From Acidovorax sp. FJL06 (GTDB taxonomy: Bacteria; Pseudomonadota; Gammaproteobacteria; Burkholderiales; Burkholderiaceae_C), in assembly GCF_003852545.1 (NCBI RefSeq), contig NZ_QAJR01000034.1, positions 51,938 through 115,937 on the forward strand: a stretch of 64,000 nucleotides of DNA. Reading direction: 5' to 3'. The translations under genes were made by a program, and so were the position numbers. Positions 10,860 to 19,751 of the stretch are shown piece after piece. The notes below the pieces were generated by a model. The model did not search any database and was not told where the DNA came from. It saw only the letters and a program-made list of their open reading frames with translations. Each line of letters starts with the position of its first letter. The stretch's first letter is position 1.

Positions 10860-10904
10860 GCCCACGCGCCCCGCAACAAACTCCCTTCGCTTTCCCCCCG
10901 CACC

Positions 10905-11573
10905 ATGACCACGCCCCAGCGCCTGCAGCCCTTCGCCATGGCCGTTCTTTGCGGGCTTTTGCTGGCCCCCTGGAGCGCCGTGCATGCGCAGTCGGTTGCC
11001 CTGGCCGGCATGCTGGGCAGCAAGGCCCTGCTGGTGGTGGATGCCCACCCGCCCCGCGCGGTGGGCGCCGGGGATGAATACCAGGGCGTCAAGGTGATTG
11101 CCGTCACCAAGGAAGAAGCCACCGTCGAGGTCAAGGGGGCGCGGCGCACCCTGCGGCTGGGCGAAGCCCCGGTGAGCGTGGGCGGCCGCAGCAGCAGTGC
11201 CAGCGGCCGGCGCATCACGCTGACAGCCGACAGCCGCGGGCACTTCGTGAACAGTGGCACCATCAACGGACAGGTGATGCAGTACGTGGTCGACACCGGC
11301 GCATCCACCGTCGCCATCGGCCGCCCCGACGCAGACCGCATGGGGCTGAAATACCAGAACGGCCAGCCCGTGCGCATGAGCACGGCCAATGGCGTAGGAC
11401 AAGGGTGGCGCATGCGCCTGGACTCGGTGCGCATCGGCGACGTGGAGGTGTTTGGCGTGGAAGCCATCGTCACCTCCCAGCCCATGCCCTATGTGCTGCT
11501 GGGCAACAGCTTTCTGAACGAGTTCCAGATGACCCGCACCAACGACCAGATGGTGCTGGAAAAACGCAACTGA
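10905..11573 (+). CDS. retropepsin-like aspartic protease, exported
   Basis: 222-residue exported protein of the clan AA, single-domain retropepsin-like family. A signal peptide ends at about residue 28 (VHAQ). The single catalytic motif VVDTGASTVAIG sits around residue 130, so a homodimer is expected as in retropepsins. The second hydrophobic glycine segment, near PYVLLGNSFLNEFQ, matches the family. Substrates are unknown. It lies 45 bases after yajQ and 15 bases before an HD-type gene, so the three may be co-transcribed. Confidence 0.85.
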   Translation: MTTPQRLQPFAMAVLCGLLLAPWSAVHAQSVALAGMLGSKALLVVDAHPPRAVGAGDEYQGVKVIAVTKEEATVEVKGARRTLRLGEAPVSVGGRSSSASGRRITLTADSRGHFVNSGTINGQVMQYVVDTGASTVAIGRPDADRMGLKYQNGQPVRMSTANGVGQGWRMRLDSVRIGDVEVFGVEAIVTSQPMPYVLLGNSFLNEFQMTRTNDQMVLEKRN

Positions 11574-11588
11574 CACCCGGCACCCGCA

Positions 11589-12608
11589 ATGTCCGCCCAC
11601 CCCAGCGCCAGCCACCCGCACTCCGAAGGGGAATACGAGGACCTTCTGGGCCTTTGGTCGGACCTGGAGTCGGCGCTGTCGGTGTTGCTGGCCCGGCCCT
11701 TGCAGGTGCAGGATTTCCCCGGCAAGGTGCGGCAGTTCGACGCCTGGCTGCAGGATCTGGTGGCGCACGACATCGATGCGGCGCTGTACCTGATGTTCCA
11801 GCTGGCCGCCACTTCCACCGTGGGCTACAGCGCATCGCACGCACTGGTGTGCGGCACGCTGTGCCATATCATGGCGCACGAATTCAAGCTGCCCCAGCGG
11901 GAGCGGGACAGCCTCGTGCGCGCGGCACTCACAATGAACATCGGCATGACCGCGCTGCAGGACGAGCTGGCCGAGCAGCGCGAGCGGCCCACCGCCGCAC
12001 AGCAGGAGGCCATCAAGAGCCATCCGGAAGAAAGCATGCTGCTGCTGGAGCGCCTGTTCATCAGCGATGCGCTCTGGCTGGATGTGGTGGGGCAACACCA
12101 TGCCAGCATCACCGAGCGTGTGCCCCTGGCCAGCCAGGACCCGGTGGACCGGCTCACCCGCATCCTGGGCACCATCGACCGCTATGCGGCCATGATCAGC
12201 CCGCGCAAGTCACGCGCGGGCCGCAGCGCCACGGATTCGGTGCGCGCCATCGTGGGGCAGGAAGTGGAGCAGCGCGACGAGGTGAGCTACACCCTGGTAC
12301 GGTCCATCGGCCTGTGCCCGCCCGGCACCTTTGTCCGGCTTGACAACGGCGACACCGCCATCGTGCTGCGCCGCAGCGACAAGGCCAACCACCCCCTGGT
12401 GGCGAGCCTGCTGGACCGCGCTGGCAACCACCACGCCCAGCCCAGCCTGCACCAGACATCCTCCGGCAAGCCCCGCATTCAGTCGGCCCTGGCGCGCTCG
12501 GCGGTGAGCCTGGAGCTCAACCACCGCACCATGGTGCGGCTGGGCTTGTATGCCGCCCAGCACAGCGCCGGGCTGCGGGGGCTGGTCACGGGGCCTGGGT
12601 CGCTCTGA
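11589..12608 (+). CDS. degenerate HD-GYP-like protein
   Basis: 339-residue soluble protein. Residues ~75-210 follow the layout of an HD/HD-GYP phosphohydrolase: the helix around SHALVCGTLCHIMAHEFKL, then a stretch where HD is expected, then IKSHPEESMLLLERL (the usual I-x-x-HP-x-x-G position), QHHASIT and DRYAAMISPRKSRAG. The metal-binding HD pair is replaced (AALTMNIGM), and GYP is absent, so cyclic di-GMP hydrolysis is doubtful. It may instead bind a nucleotide or a partner. Located in a possible operon with a YajQ-type protein. Confidence 0.7.
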   Translation: MSAHPSASHPHSEGEYEDLLGLWSDLESALSVLLARPLQVQDFPGKVRQFDAWLQDLVAHDIDAALYLMFQLAATSTVGYSASHALVCGTLCHIMAHEFKLPQRERDSLVRAALTMNIGMTALQDELAEQRERPTAAQQEAIKSHPEESMLLLERLFISDALWLDVVGQHHASITERVPLASQDPVDRLTRILGTIDRYAAMISPRKSRAGRSATDSVRAIVGQEVEQRDEVSYTLVRSIGLCPPGTFVRLDNGDTAIVLRRSDKANHPLVASLLDRAGNHHAQPSLHQTSSGKPRIQSALARSAVSLELNHRTMVRLGLYAAQHSAGLRGLVTGPGSL

Positions 12609-12656
12609 ATTCCAGGCGATCGCCCGGGCCGCGGGCAATCGGAATCATCGCCGGTG

Positions 12657-13334
12657 TTACTTGTGCGCTTTGCCCGACGACGCGGCAGCACCGGCCTCCG
12701 GCTTGTCCTTCTTGCTGCCCAGGCGCGACTCCTTGCCCGCCACCAGCCGCTGGATGTTCTCTTTGTGCCGCCAGGCCAGCAGCAGCGCCATCACCACCAT
12801 CGAAACGGCAATCGTGCCCTCGGCATACCAGACCACGCCATCCACCAGCAGGTAGTACACCGGGGCAAACACGGCGGCCACCAGCGAGGCCAGCGACGAG
12901 TAGCGGAAGAAAAAGGCAATGATGACCCAGGTGAGTGCCGTGGCCAGGCCCAGCCAGCCGCTGATGCCCACCAGCACGCCCAGGGCCGTGGCCACGCCCT
13001 TGCCACCCTCAAAGCGAAAGAACACCGGCCACAGGTGTCCCAGGAAAGCCGCCAGCCCCACCAGGGCCACGGTGCCGTCTTCCAGACCATAGGGATGGCC
13101 AAACCACATCACCAGCGCCACGGGCAGCCAGCCTTTCATGGCATCCAGCAGCAATGTCACGATGGCCGCAGCCTTGGAGCCCGAGCGCAGCACATTGGTA
13201 GCGCCCGGGTTCTTGCTGCCATAGGTGCGCGGATCATTCAGGCCCATCACACGCGTCACGATGACGGCAAACGACAACGAGCCCAGCAGATAAGCAGCCA
13301 CGGCGGCAAGAAGGGGATAAACAACGGCGGTCAA
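12657..13334 (-). CDS. plsY: acyl-phosphate glycerol-3-phosphate acyltransferase
   Basis: Integral inner-membrane enzyme that moves an acyl group from acyl-phosphate to glycerol-3-phosphate, the first step of phospholipid synthesis. 225 residues with five hydrophobic segments. The family motifs are visible: GSKNPGATNVLRSG near residue 40, GHLWPVFFRFEGGKGVATALG near residue 100, and the third loop near the C-terminus. The C-terminal tail (about 200-225) is Lys/Ala-rich and somewhat longer than usual. Transcribed toward the HD-like gene, 77 bases downstream of ybaK. Confidence 0.95.
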   Translation of the reverse strand: MTAVVYPLLAAVAAYLLGSLSFAVIVTRVMGLNDPRTYGSKNPGATNVLRSGSKAAAIVTLLLDAMKGWLPVALVMWFGHPYGLEDGTVALVGLAAFLGHLWPVFFRFEGGKGVATALGVLVGISGWLGLATALTWVIIAFFFRYSSLASLVAAVFAPVYYLLVDGVVWYAEGTIAVSMVVMALLLAWRHKENIQRLVAGKESRLGSKKDKPEAGAAASSGKAHK

Positions 13335-13411
13335 GGCAATTCCTCGGTGATCGAATCAGATGGATGCAGACAATCAAGCTGTCTGGTGGGCTTGGGTCTT
13401 GGTGCGGCGGC

Positions 13412-13903
13412 CTATTCTGCCAGCGCACATTGCACAGGCTTGGCCCCGAGCAGCTGCACGCACACCTGTGGGTCCAGCTGCACCAGGAACCCCCGGCGAC
13501 CACCATTGATGGCAATGCGCGGCAACGCCAAAATGGTCTCTTCGATGTACACCGGCATGGCGCGCCGCGTACCAAAGGGCGAGGTGCCCCCCACCAGGTA
13601 GCCGCTGTGGCGGTTGGCCACCTCGGGTGCGCAGGGCTCGACCGACTTGGCGCCAATCTGGCGCGCGAGGTTCTTGGTGGATACCTTGCGGTTGCCATGC
13701 ATCAGCACCAAGAGCGGCTTGGCGTCCTGGTCCTGCATGACCAGTGTCTTGACCACGGTGAACGGGTCCAGCCCCAGCACCTCGGCGCTGTGCATGGCGC
13801 CGCCGTGCTCCAGGTATTCGTAAGGGTGTTCAGTGAACGCCACCTTGTTCACCTTGAGCAACTGGGTGGCTTGGGTCTCGGAAACGTGTTCTTTCTTGGC
13901 CAT
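13412..13903 (-). CDS. ybaK: Cys-tRNA(Pro)/aminoacyl-tRNA deacylase YbaK
   Basis: Editing-domain protein that hydrolyses misacylated tRNA, mainly Cys-tRNA(Pro). The 163-residue length, the VVKTLV lysine segment near residue 45, and GGTSPFGTRRAMPVYIE match YbaK/EbsC. I chose ATG 13903 (MAKKEHVSETQATQLLK). A GTG seven codons upstream would add MPYPNRT but has no better ribosome site. Located between plsY and a LysR regulator on the same strand with 70-77-base gaps, so probably its own unit. Confidence 0.93.
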   Translation of the reverse strand: MAKKEHVSETQATQLLKVNKVAFTEHPYEYLEHGGAMHSAEVLGLDPFTVVKTLVMQDQDAKPLLVLMHGNRKVSTKNLARQIGAKSVEPCAPEVANRHSGYLVGGTSPFGTRRAMPVYIEETILALPRIAINGGRRGFLVQLDPQVCVQLLGAKPVQCALAE

Positions 13904-13974
13904 GGTGCGGTTCGGGTAGGGCACCGATGGTATCCGTATCCAAATGTGAATGCGCCGAACAGTCCCCCAGGGGT

Positions 13975-14934
13975 TCAGAACAAGATATCCGGCGCCATGG
14001 CCGCCTTGCGGCGGCGCCCCACCTTGCGCTTGCCGTACTGCTCGATGGCCGCCACCAGCACCTGCGTGAACTGCTGCACCAGCGCGGACGGCACGCGGCC
14101 CTGCGCGGCCAGCACCTGCAGGCGACGCTGCTGCAGCTGGGCTTCATCAAACGGCCGGGCCGCGAGCAGGCCGGCCTCCACCCAGCGCGCCGCCGTGAGG
14201 TAGCTGGCCAGCACCACGTCCTGCCCGCCCAGCAGCGGCAACAGCGCCGACGAGAAATTGCTCTCCACCGCAGGCACATAGCGCAGGCCCTGCACCGCAC
14301 AGCTCAGGTCGAACAGCTGCCGCCCGGTGGTATTGGCCGCACCCAGCAGCAGCGGGTAGCGCACCACGTCGGCCACACTCACACTGCGCTGGCGGGCCAG
14401 CGGATGCTGCGCCGGCATGATGGCGTAGATGGGGGCAATGGCCGAATGCAGCACCTGCAGGCCTTTCTCGGGCGCCACGCTGTACTTCAGCGCCAGGTCC
14501 ACCTCGCCGCGCAGCACCAGGGCCGACACCTCCTGCGGCACGGCCACCTGCAGTTGCAGCTGCACCTGCGGATGGGCCTGGCGAAAACCCGCCATCACCA
14601 GCGGCATGAAGGCGGCCGCAAACCCCTCGGTGCAGGCCAGCCGCACCCGCAGCGCGCCCTGCGCCGACAGGTCCTGCAATTGCTCGACCAGCTCCAGTGC
14701 CTGCGCATCGTGCGCATTGGCGTGGGCCAGCAGCCGGGTGCCGGCCTCGGTCAGGGCCATGCCACGCGCCTGGCGCTCGAACAGCACCACGCCCAGGCTG
14801 TCCTCGAGCTTGCCCAGCTGCCGGCTCACGGCCGAAGCCGCTACATGCAGGCGCTGCGCCGCCTGGTTGACGGAGCCGGTGCGCGCCACCTCCAGAAAGT
14901 AGCGCAGGGGCAGGCTGAGCAGGGAAATGGGCAT
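13975..14934 (-). CDS. LysR-family transcriptional regulator
   Basis: 319 residues: N-terminal winged helix-turn-helix (about 5-64, with RTGSVNQAAQRLHVAASAVSRQLGKLE) and a type 2 periplasmic-binding-like effector domain from about 95 to 300. The C-terminal tail is Arg/Lys-rich. It is divergent from a Bug protein plus M20 hydrolase operon across 176 bases, the usual arrangement for a LysR regulator controlling its neighbour, so it is probably the regulator of that uptake/hydrolysis pair. Start chosen at the ATG (MPISLLSLPLRYFLEV) that gives the family N-terminus. Confidence 0.9.
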   Translation of the reverse strand: MPISLLSLPLRYFLEVARTGSVNQAAQRLHVAASAVSRQLGKLEDSLGVVLFERQARGMALTEAGTRLLAHANAHDAQALELVEQLQDLSAQGALRVRLACTEGFAAAFMPLVMAGFRQAHPQVQLQLQVAVPQEVSALVLRGEVDLALKYSVAPEKGLQVLHSAIAPIYAIMPAQHPLARQRSVSVADVVRYPLLLGAANTTGRQLFDLSCAVQGLRYVPAVESNFSSALLPLLGGQDVVLASYLTAARWVEAGLLAARPFDEAQLQQRRLQVLAAQGRVPSALVQQFTQVLVAAIEQYGKRKVGRRRKAAMAPDILF

Positions 14935-15110
14935 GGCGTATCGAATCACAAAAAGGCAATGGTCAGTTGCCAAATCTCTATTCAAAGCAATGGTAAACCA
15001 GCATCCATCTTGCATGGCTTGAGGCTCCAATTCACCCATGCCCTTGTGCGACAGCCTGCAGCCCTTGCGGCGGCGCCACCTGTTGCCAGGGCCTTACCAC
15101 CGGAGTCCGC

Positions 15111-16109
15111 ATGAAACGCCTTGTTCGAGCCTCGCTGTTGTCCGCTGCCCTGGCCACCCTCGCCAGCGCCAGCAGCCTTTCGTTTGCCCAGACGGCCGCA
15201 CCGTCCGAAGCCTGGCCACAGCGCGCGGTGCGCCTGGTTGTCCCCTTCCCGCCCGGCGGCGGCACCGACGCCGTGGCCCGCGCCTTGGGCCAAAAGCTGT
15301 CCGCGCGCCTGGGCCAGCCCGTGGTCACCGACAACAAGCCCGGCGCCTCCACCATCATCGGCACAGAGAGCGTGGTGAAGGCCGAGCCCGACGGCTACAC
15401 CCTGCTGGTGTCGGGCTCCAGCAGCTACACCGTCAATGCCGCCCTGCGCCCCAAGCTGCCCTATGACCCGCTCAAGGACCTGGCACCCGTGGCCATCGTG
15501 GCCCGCGCACCGCTGGTGATCGTGGTCAATGCCAACGCGCCCTACAAGGACCTGGCCGCGCTGCTGGCGGCGGCCAGGTCAGCGCCCAAAGCCATCAACT
15601 ACGCCACGTTCGGCTCGGGTTCGGCCCCGCACCTGGTCGGTGCGCTGCTCGAACAGGCCGCCAACGTGCGCCTGCAGGACGTGCCCTACCGGGGCAGCGC
15701 GCAGGCCATGATGGGGCTGATCGGCGGCGAGATCCAGATGGCCATCGACACGGTGGCCAGCGCCGCGCCGCATGTGCGTTCGGGCAAATTGCGTGCACTG
15801 GCGATCGCCGGCAACGAGCGCGCCCGCGCCCTGCCCTCAGTGCCCACGGTGACAGAGCAAAAGCTGCCGGATGCCGCCTTCGATGGCTGGTATGCCGTGG
15901 CCGCCCCCGCACGCACACCCGCGCCCATCGTGGACAAGCTGCTCAAGGAAGTGGAGGCTGCGATGCGCGACCCCCATCTGCAGGAGCAGATCCGTGCCCA
16001 GGGCATGGAGCCCGTTTTTGTGGGCCCCAAAGCCATGCACGCCGCCATGGACACAGAAATCGGCCGCTACCGCGCGCTGGCCCACCGCGCCAAGATCGTG
16101 GTGGATTGA
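15111..16109 (+). CDS. Bug/TctC-family periplasmic binding protein
   Basis: Tripartite tricarboxylate transporter receptor family (Bug), 332 residues. The signal peptide ([27 protein letters not shown] by position 27) is followed by the family signature [20 protein letters not shown] near residues 42-60 and the conserved DNKPGAS segment. Ligands of this family are usually small carboxylates or amides. No TctA/TctB membrane components are nearby, typical of the expanded Bug families in Comamonadaceae and Bordetella. The gene starts an operon with an M20 hydrolase 33 bases downstream, so the ligand may be an N-acyl amino acid or similar amide. Confidence 0.92.
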   Translation: MKRLVRASLLSAALATLASASSLSFAQTAAPSEAWPQRAVRLVVPFPPGGGTDAVARALGQKLSARLGQPVVTDNKPGASTIIGTESVVKAEPDGYTLLVSGSSSYTVNAALRPKLPYDPLKDLAPVAIVARAPLVIVVNANAPYKDLAALLAAARSAPKAINYATFGSGSAPHLVGALLEQAANVRLQDVPYRGSAQAMMGLIGGEIQMAIDTVASAAPHVRSGKLRALAIAGNERARALPSVPTVTEQKLPDAAFDGWYAVAAPARTPAPIVDKLLKEVEAAMRDPHLQEQIRAQGMEPVFVGPKAMHAAMDTEIGRYRALAHRAKIVVD

Positions 16110-16142
16110 CGAGTGCATCGATAACCAGCAAGGACCCGCACC

Positions 16143-17570
16143 ATGAACCGCCAACAATTGATCGACAACGTTCAGCGCTACTTCGACGACGGCCAATTTG
16201 CCACCGACCTGCGCCGCCGCGTGGCCTGGCGCACCGAAAGCGACACCGGCAAGCTGCCGCCCGAGCTGCACACCTACCTCACCGACGAAATGCAGCCCTG
16301 GCTCACCCCCCTGGGCTTTGAGTGCCAGGTGTTCGACAACCCCTCGCCGCAGGGTGGCCCCTTCCTGATGGCCCGCCGCGTGGAAAACCCGACCCTGCCC
16401 ACCGTGCTCACCTATGGCCATGGCGACGTGGTCAACGGCCAGGAGAGCCAGTGGCGCGAAGGCCTCTCACCCTGGGAGCTGACCATCGAGGGCGAGCGCT
16501 GGTATGGCCGGGGCACGGCCGACAACAAGGGCCAGCACACCGTGAGCCTGGCCGCCCTGGCCCACACCATCGAGGCCCGGGGCGGCCGCCTGGGCTACAA
16601 CGTGACGCTGCTCATGGAAATGGGCGAGGAGGCCGGCTCTCCTGGCCTGGGTGCGTTCTGCGAGCAGCACCGTGATGCGCTGCAGGCCGACCTCTTCCTG
16701 GCCAGCGACGGCCCGCGCGTGAACGCGAGCCACCCCACCCTCTTCCTGGGTTCACGCGGTGCGATCAACTTTGCGCTCACCGTGCGCAGCCGCGACAAGG
16801 CCTACCACTCGGGCAACTGGGGCGGCGTGCTGGCCAACCCGGCCACCGTGCTCACCCACGCGCTGGCCACGCTGGTCGATGCCAATGGCCGCATCCTCGT
16901 CAAAGGCCTGCTGCCACCTGCGCTGCCCGACAAGCTGCGCACGGCCTTGAAAGACGTGGTGATCGGCGCAGGCGCCGACGACCCGGCGCTCACACCTGGC
17001 TGGGGCGAACCGGGCCTCACACCCGCCGAGCAACTGGTGGGCTGGAATACGCTGGAGGTGCTGGCGCTGGGCGCGGGCAATGCGCAGCGGCCAATCAACG
17101 CCATCCCTTCCCAGGCGGTGGCACATTGCCAGCTGCGCTTTGTGGTGGGCACCGATTGGCAGAACGTGCAAGCCACGCTGCGCGAGCACCTGGACGCACA
17201 CGGCTTCAACCAGGTCGAGATCACCATGGGCATGCTTTGCGGCGCCACGCGCCTGGATTTGCACAACCCCTGGGTGGACTGGACCCTGGCCTCGCTGCAG
17301 GCCAGCGCGGGCCAGCCGGCCACGCTGCTGCCCAACCTGGCGGGCTCGCTGCCCAACGACATCTTTGCCGACCAGCTGGGCCTGCCCACACTGTGGGTGC
17401 CCCACTCGTACCCCGCCTGCGCCCAGCACGCGCCCAACGAACATTTGCTGGCGCCAGTGGCACGCGAAGGGCTGGCGGTGATGGCGGGGTTGTTCTGGGA
17501 CCTGGGCGAGCCGCAAGGCACGCCGTGGCGGGAGGGAGCCTTAGCAGCACAAACTACAGCGGATGCCTGA
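16143..17570 (+). CDS. M20-family metallohydrolase
   Basis: Cytoplasmic zinc hydrolase of 475 residues, peptidase family M20 (ArgE/DapE/carboxypeptidase G2-like). Probable metal ligands and catalytic residues: His93 in YGHGD, Asp127 in GRGTADNKG, and the Glu162-Glu163 pair in MEMGEEAGSPG. The inserted dimerisation domain lies around residues 205-340. It likely removes an acyl or amino-acid group from the compound imported by the upstream Bug protein. Exact substrate unknown. A GC-rich repeat follows the stop codon. Confidence 0.9.
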   Translation: MNRQQLIDNVQRYFDDGQFATDLRRRVAWRTESDTGKLPPELHTYLTDEMQPWLTPLGFECQVFDNPSPQGGPFLMARRVENPTLPTVLTYGHGDVVNGQESQWREGLSPWELTIEGERWYGRGTADNKGQHTVSLAALAHTIEARGGRLGYNVTLLMEMGEEAGSPGLGAFCEQHRDALQADLFLASDGPRVNASHPTLFLGSRGAINFALTVRSRDKAYHSGNWGGVLANPATVLTHALATLVDANGRILVKGLLPPALPDKLRTALKDVVIGAGADDPALTPGWGEPGLTPAEQLVGWNTLEVLALGAGNAQRPINAIPSQAVAHCQLRFVVGTDWQNVQATLREHLDAHGFNQVEITMGMLCGATRLDLHNPWVDWTLASLQASAGQPATLLPNLAGSLPNDIFADQLGLPTLWVPHSYPACAQHAPNEHLLAPVAREGLAVMAGLFWDLGEPQGTPWREGALAAQTTADA

Positions 17571-17650
17571 ACGGTAAGCAACAGCCGCCAAAACTGGCGC
17601 GGCCCAAGCGAGAGACACCAAGCAAGGGCCGCCCCGCAGCGATGGTGTCG

Positions 17651-17698
17651 TCCCCCCTCAGGGGGGGGAAGGCGCCGCAGGCGACTCAGGGGGGAGCA
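17651..17698. repeat. G/C-run inverted repeat
   Basis: CCCCCCTCAGGGGGGGG is followed by GGCGCCGCAGGCGACTCAGGGGGG. The C-run can pair with either G-run, giving alternative hairpins. It lies between two convergent genes (M20 hydrolase and aldo/keto reductase). There is no U-tract, so it is not a canonical terminator, although it may stop transcription. I recall similar CTCAGGGGGG elements between genes in comamonads. Confidence 0.55.
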
Positions 17699-17699
17699 C

Positions 17700-18761
17700 T
17701 CACAGAGCCGGATCGCGCAGCTCCCAGCGGATTGCATCGATTTCCTTGAGCAGCTCGGGCGACAGCGTGGTGCCCCAGGCGTTCAGGTCCTCGTCCAGCT
17801 GCGCCACCGAGGTCACGCCGATGATGGTGCTGGCCACCTGCCACTTGGTGTAGCAGAACGCCAGTGCCATCTGGGTCGGCGTGAGTCCGTTGTCGCGCGC
17901 CAGCTGGTTGTAGCGGCGCGAAGCAGCCAGCGCTTCGGGGCGGCCCCAGCGCTGCTTGCGCACCGATTCGTAGGCCGCGATGCGTGCGCCCTGCGGCGCG
18001 TTCGGGCCGGTGGTGCCGCTTGCGTCGTACTTGCCGGTCAGCAGGCCAAAGCCCAGAGGCGAATACGCGAGCAGCGACACGTTCAGGCGGTGGCAGGTCT
18101 CGTCCATGCCGTTCTCCCAGGTGCGGTTGATCAGGCAATAGGGGTTCTGCACCGTGGCCACGCGCGGCAGGCCATGCTGCTCGGCCAGGCGCACGAATTC
18201 ATGCACGCCATAAGGGGTCTCGTTCGACAGGCCGATATAGCGCACCTTGCCCGCCTTCACCAGCCCGGCCAGCGCTTCGAGCTGCTCGTGGATGGGGGTC
18301 TGCGAGGTTTCCTTGGCGGGGTCGTAGTAGAGGCTGCCGAACGCGGGCACGTGGCGTTCGGGCCAGTGAATCTGGTAGAGGTCGATCACATCGGTCTGCA
18401 GGCGGCGCAGGCTGCCTTCGCAGGAGGCCACGATGTCGGTCGCCGTCATGCCCTTGCCTTCGCGCACCCAGGGCATGCCGCGTGAGGGGCCCGCCACCTT
18501 GGTGGCCACCACCAGCTTCTGGCGCGCGCCGGGGTTCTTGGCAAACCAGTTGCCGATGATGGTCTCGGTGGCGCCAAAGGTCTCGGCCTTGGCGGGCACC
18601 GAGTACATCTCGGCCGTGTCGATGAAATTCACGCCGCGCGCCAGAGAACGACTCAGGATGGCGTGGGAATCAGGTTCGCCCACCTGTTCGCCAAAGGTCA
18701 TGGTGCCCAGGCAGATGGGGGTGACTTGCAGATCGCTCTGACCGAGCTGGATGGTTTTCAT
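17700..18761 (-). CDS. aldo/keto reductase (Tas-like)
   Basis: NADPH-dependent oxidoreductase with a TIM-barrel fold, 353 residues. The catalytic tetrad positions are recognisable: Asp/Tyr in DTAEMYSVP near residue 50, Lys in VVATKVAG near residue 90, and His in QIHWPERH near residue 135. The sequence resembles the E. coli Tas and YajO/YghZ branch. The start at 18761 gives MKTIQLGQSDLQVTPICLG, typical of the family; the upstream open frame is not similar to it. Substrate unknown. Next to a LysR gene on the same strand, 85 bases downstream of it. Confidence 0.9.
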   Translation of the reverse strand: MKTIQLGQSDLQVTPICLGTMTFGEQVGEPDSHAILSRSLARGVNFIDTAEMYSVPAKAETFGATETIIGNWFAKNPGARQKLVVATKVAGPSRGMPWVREGKGMTATDIVASCEGSLRRLQTDVIDLYQIHWPERHVPAFGSLYYDPAKETSQTPIHEQLEALAGLVKAGKVRYIGLSNETPYGVHEFVRLAEQHGLPRVATVQNPYCLINRTWENGMDETCHRLNVSLLAYSPLGFGLLTGKYDASGTTGPNAPQGARIAAYESVRKQRWGRPEALAASRRYNQLARDNGLTPTQMALAFCYTKWQVASTIIGVTSVAQLDEDLNAWGTTLSPELLKEIDAIRWELRDPAL

Positions 18762-18846
18762 GGGGCTCTCCGAAGAAGCCCCGGAGTGTACAAAGCCCTT
18801 TCGCTTTCTGCAGGGCCTGACAACAAGCCCTGGTGCATTCAGCCCC

Positions 18847-19728
18847 TCAGCCCAGCCCCCAGGTGGCGCGCAGCACCGACAGCGTGGCCACGATGGCCGG
18901 GTCATGCTCTGCCGAGCGCGGATGGATAAAGCTCAGCAGCGCGCCCACCCGCGCATGCGGCCAGACCACCACCTCGTCCCGCTCGCCAGCGGGCACCGCC
19001 ACGTCTTCGCGCAGCAAGGCCAGGCCCACGCCCGAACGCACCAGGGCCAGCGGCGCTGCGGTTTCATCGCATTCCACCACCTGGTGGGGCACCAGGCCCT
19101 GGCGGGCGAACATGTCCTTGAGCAGGGTCTGCGCGTGGTGCTGCACGGGCGCGCCAATCCACGGCATCGCGGCGATGTCGCGCCAGCCCGCGTGCAGGAT
19201 CTGCTGGCGCATCGAGAACGGCCCGGCGATGCGGTAGTGCAGGGTCTGCAAGGCCAGCCCGGTCGCTTCGCGCGGTATGTGCGGGCCGATGTAGAAGGCG
19301 CCGTGCATGAGCCCGGCCGCGACCTGGTCGCGCAGCTCTTCGGCCAGCCCGCCGCGCGTCTTGATCTCCAGCAGCGGCAAGGCGCGCACCAGGCCGCTGA
19401 GCAGAGAGCCCAGGCGCAGCGAGTCGGGGTCGGCCACCGTGCCCAACAGCAGCGATCCCGTCACCTCGCCCTGCAGCTCGCGCGCGCGGCCCAGCAAGTG
19501 GCCTGCGGCGGTGAGCACCTGCTCGGCATCCACCATCAGCGCCTCGCCGGCGCGCGTGAGGCTGATGCGGCCCGGGCGCCGGTCGAACAGGGCCACACCC
19601 AGCTCTTCCTCCAGCGCCTTGATCTGCGCGGTGATGGCGGGCTGGGTGACATGCAGGGTCTCTGCCGTGCGCGTCACGTTGCCCAGCTTGGCTGCCGTAA
19701 CAAAGGCGCGCAGTTGGTAGATTTCCAT
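18847..19728 (-). CDS. LysR-family regulator of the ABC transporter
   Basis: 293 residues with an N-terminal HTH (about 2-60, KLGNVTRTAETLHVTQPAITAQ) and an effector domain ending near residue 285. It starts 23 bases after the stop of the ABC ATPase gene on the same strand, so it is probably co-transcribed with the transporter and may regulate it from the promoter region before the binding protein gene. Effector unknown. Confidence 0.88.
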   Translation of the reverse strand: MEIYQLRAFVTAAKLGNVTRTAETLHVTQPAITAQIKALEEELGVALFDRRPGRISLTRAGEALMVDAEQVLTAAGHLLGRARELQGEVTGSLLLGTVADPDSLRLGSLLSGLVRALPLLEIKTRGGLAEELRDQVAAGLMHGAFYIGPHIPREATGLALQTLHYRIAGPFSMRQQILHAGWRDIAAMPWIGAPVQHHAQTLLKDMFARQGLVPHQVVECDETAAPLALVRSGVGLALLREDVAVPAGERDEVVVWPHARVGALLSFIHPRSAEHDPAIVATLSVLRATWGLG

Positions 19729-19751
19729 TCGCGTGCAGTATGCCGGTGGAA

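Noticed and set aside
9885-12101. Long minus-strand frame across yajQ, the protease and the HD-like gene
   Set aside because: Only the segment that belongs to murB in another frame is conserved; the rest is an antisense shadow.
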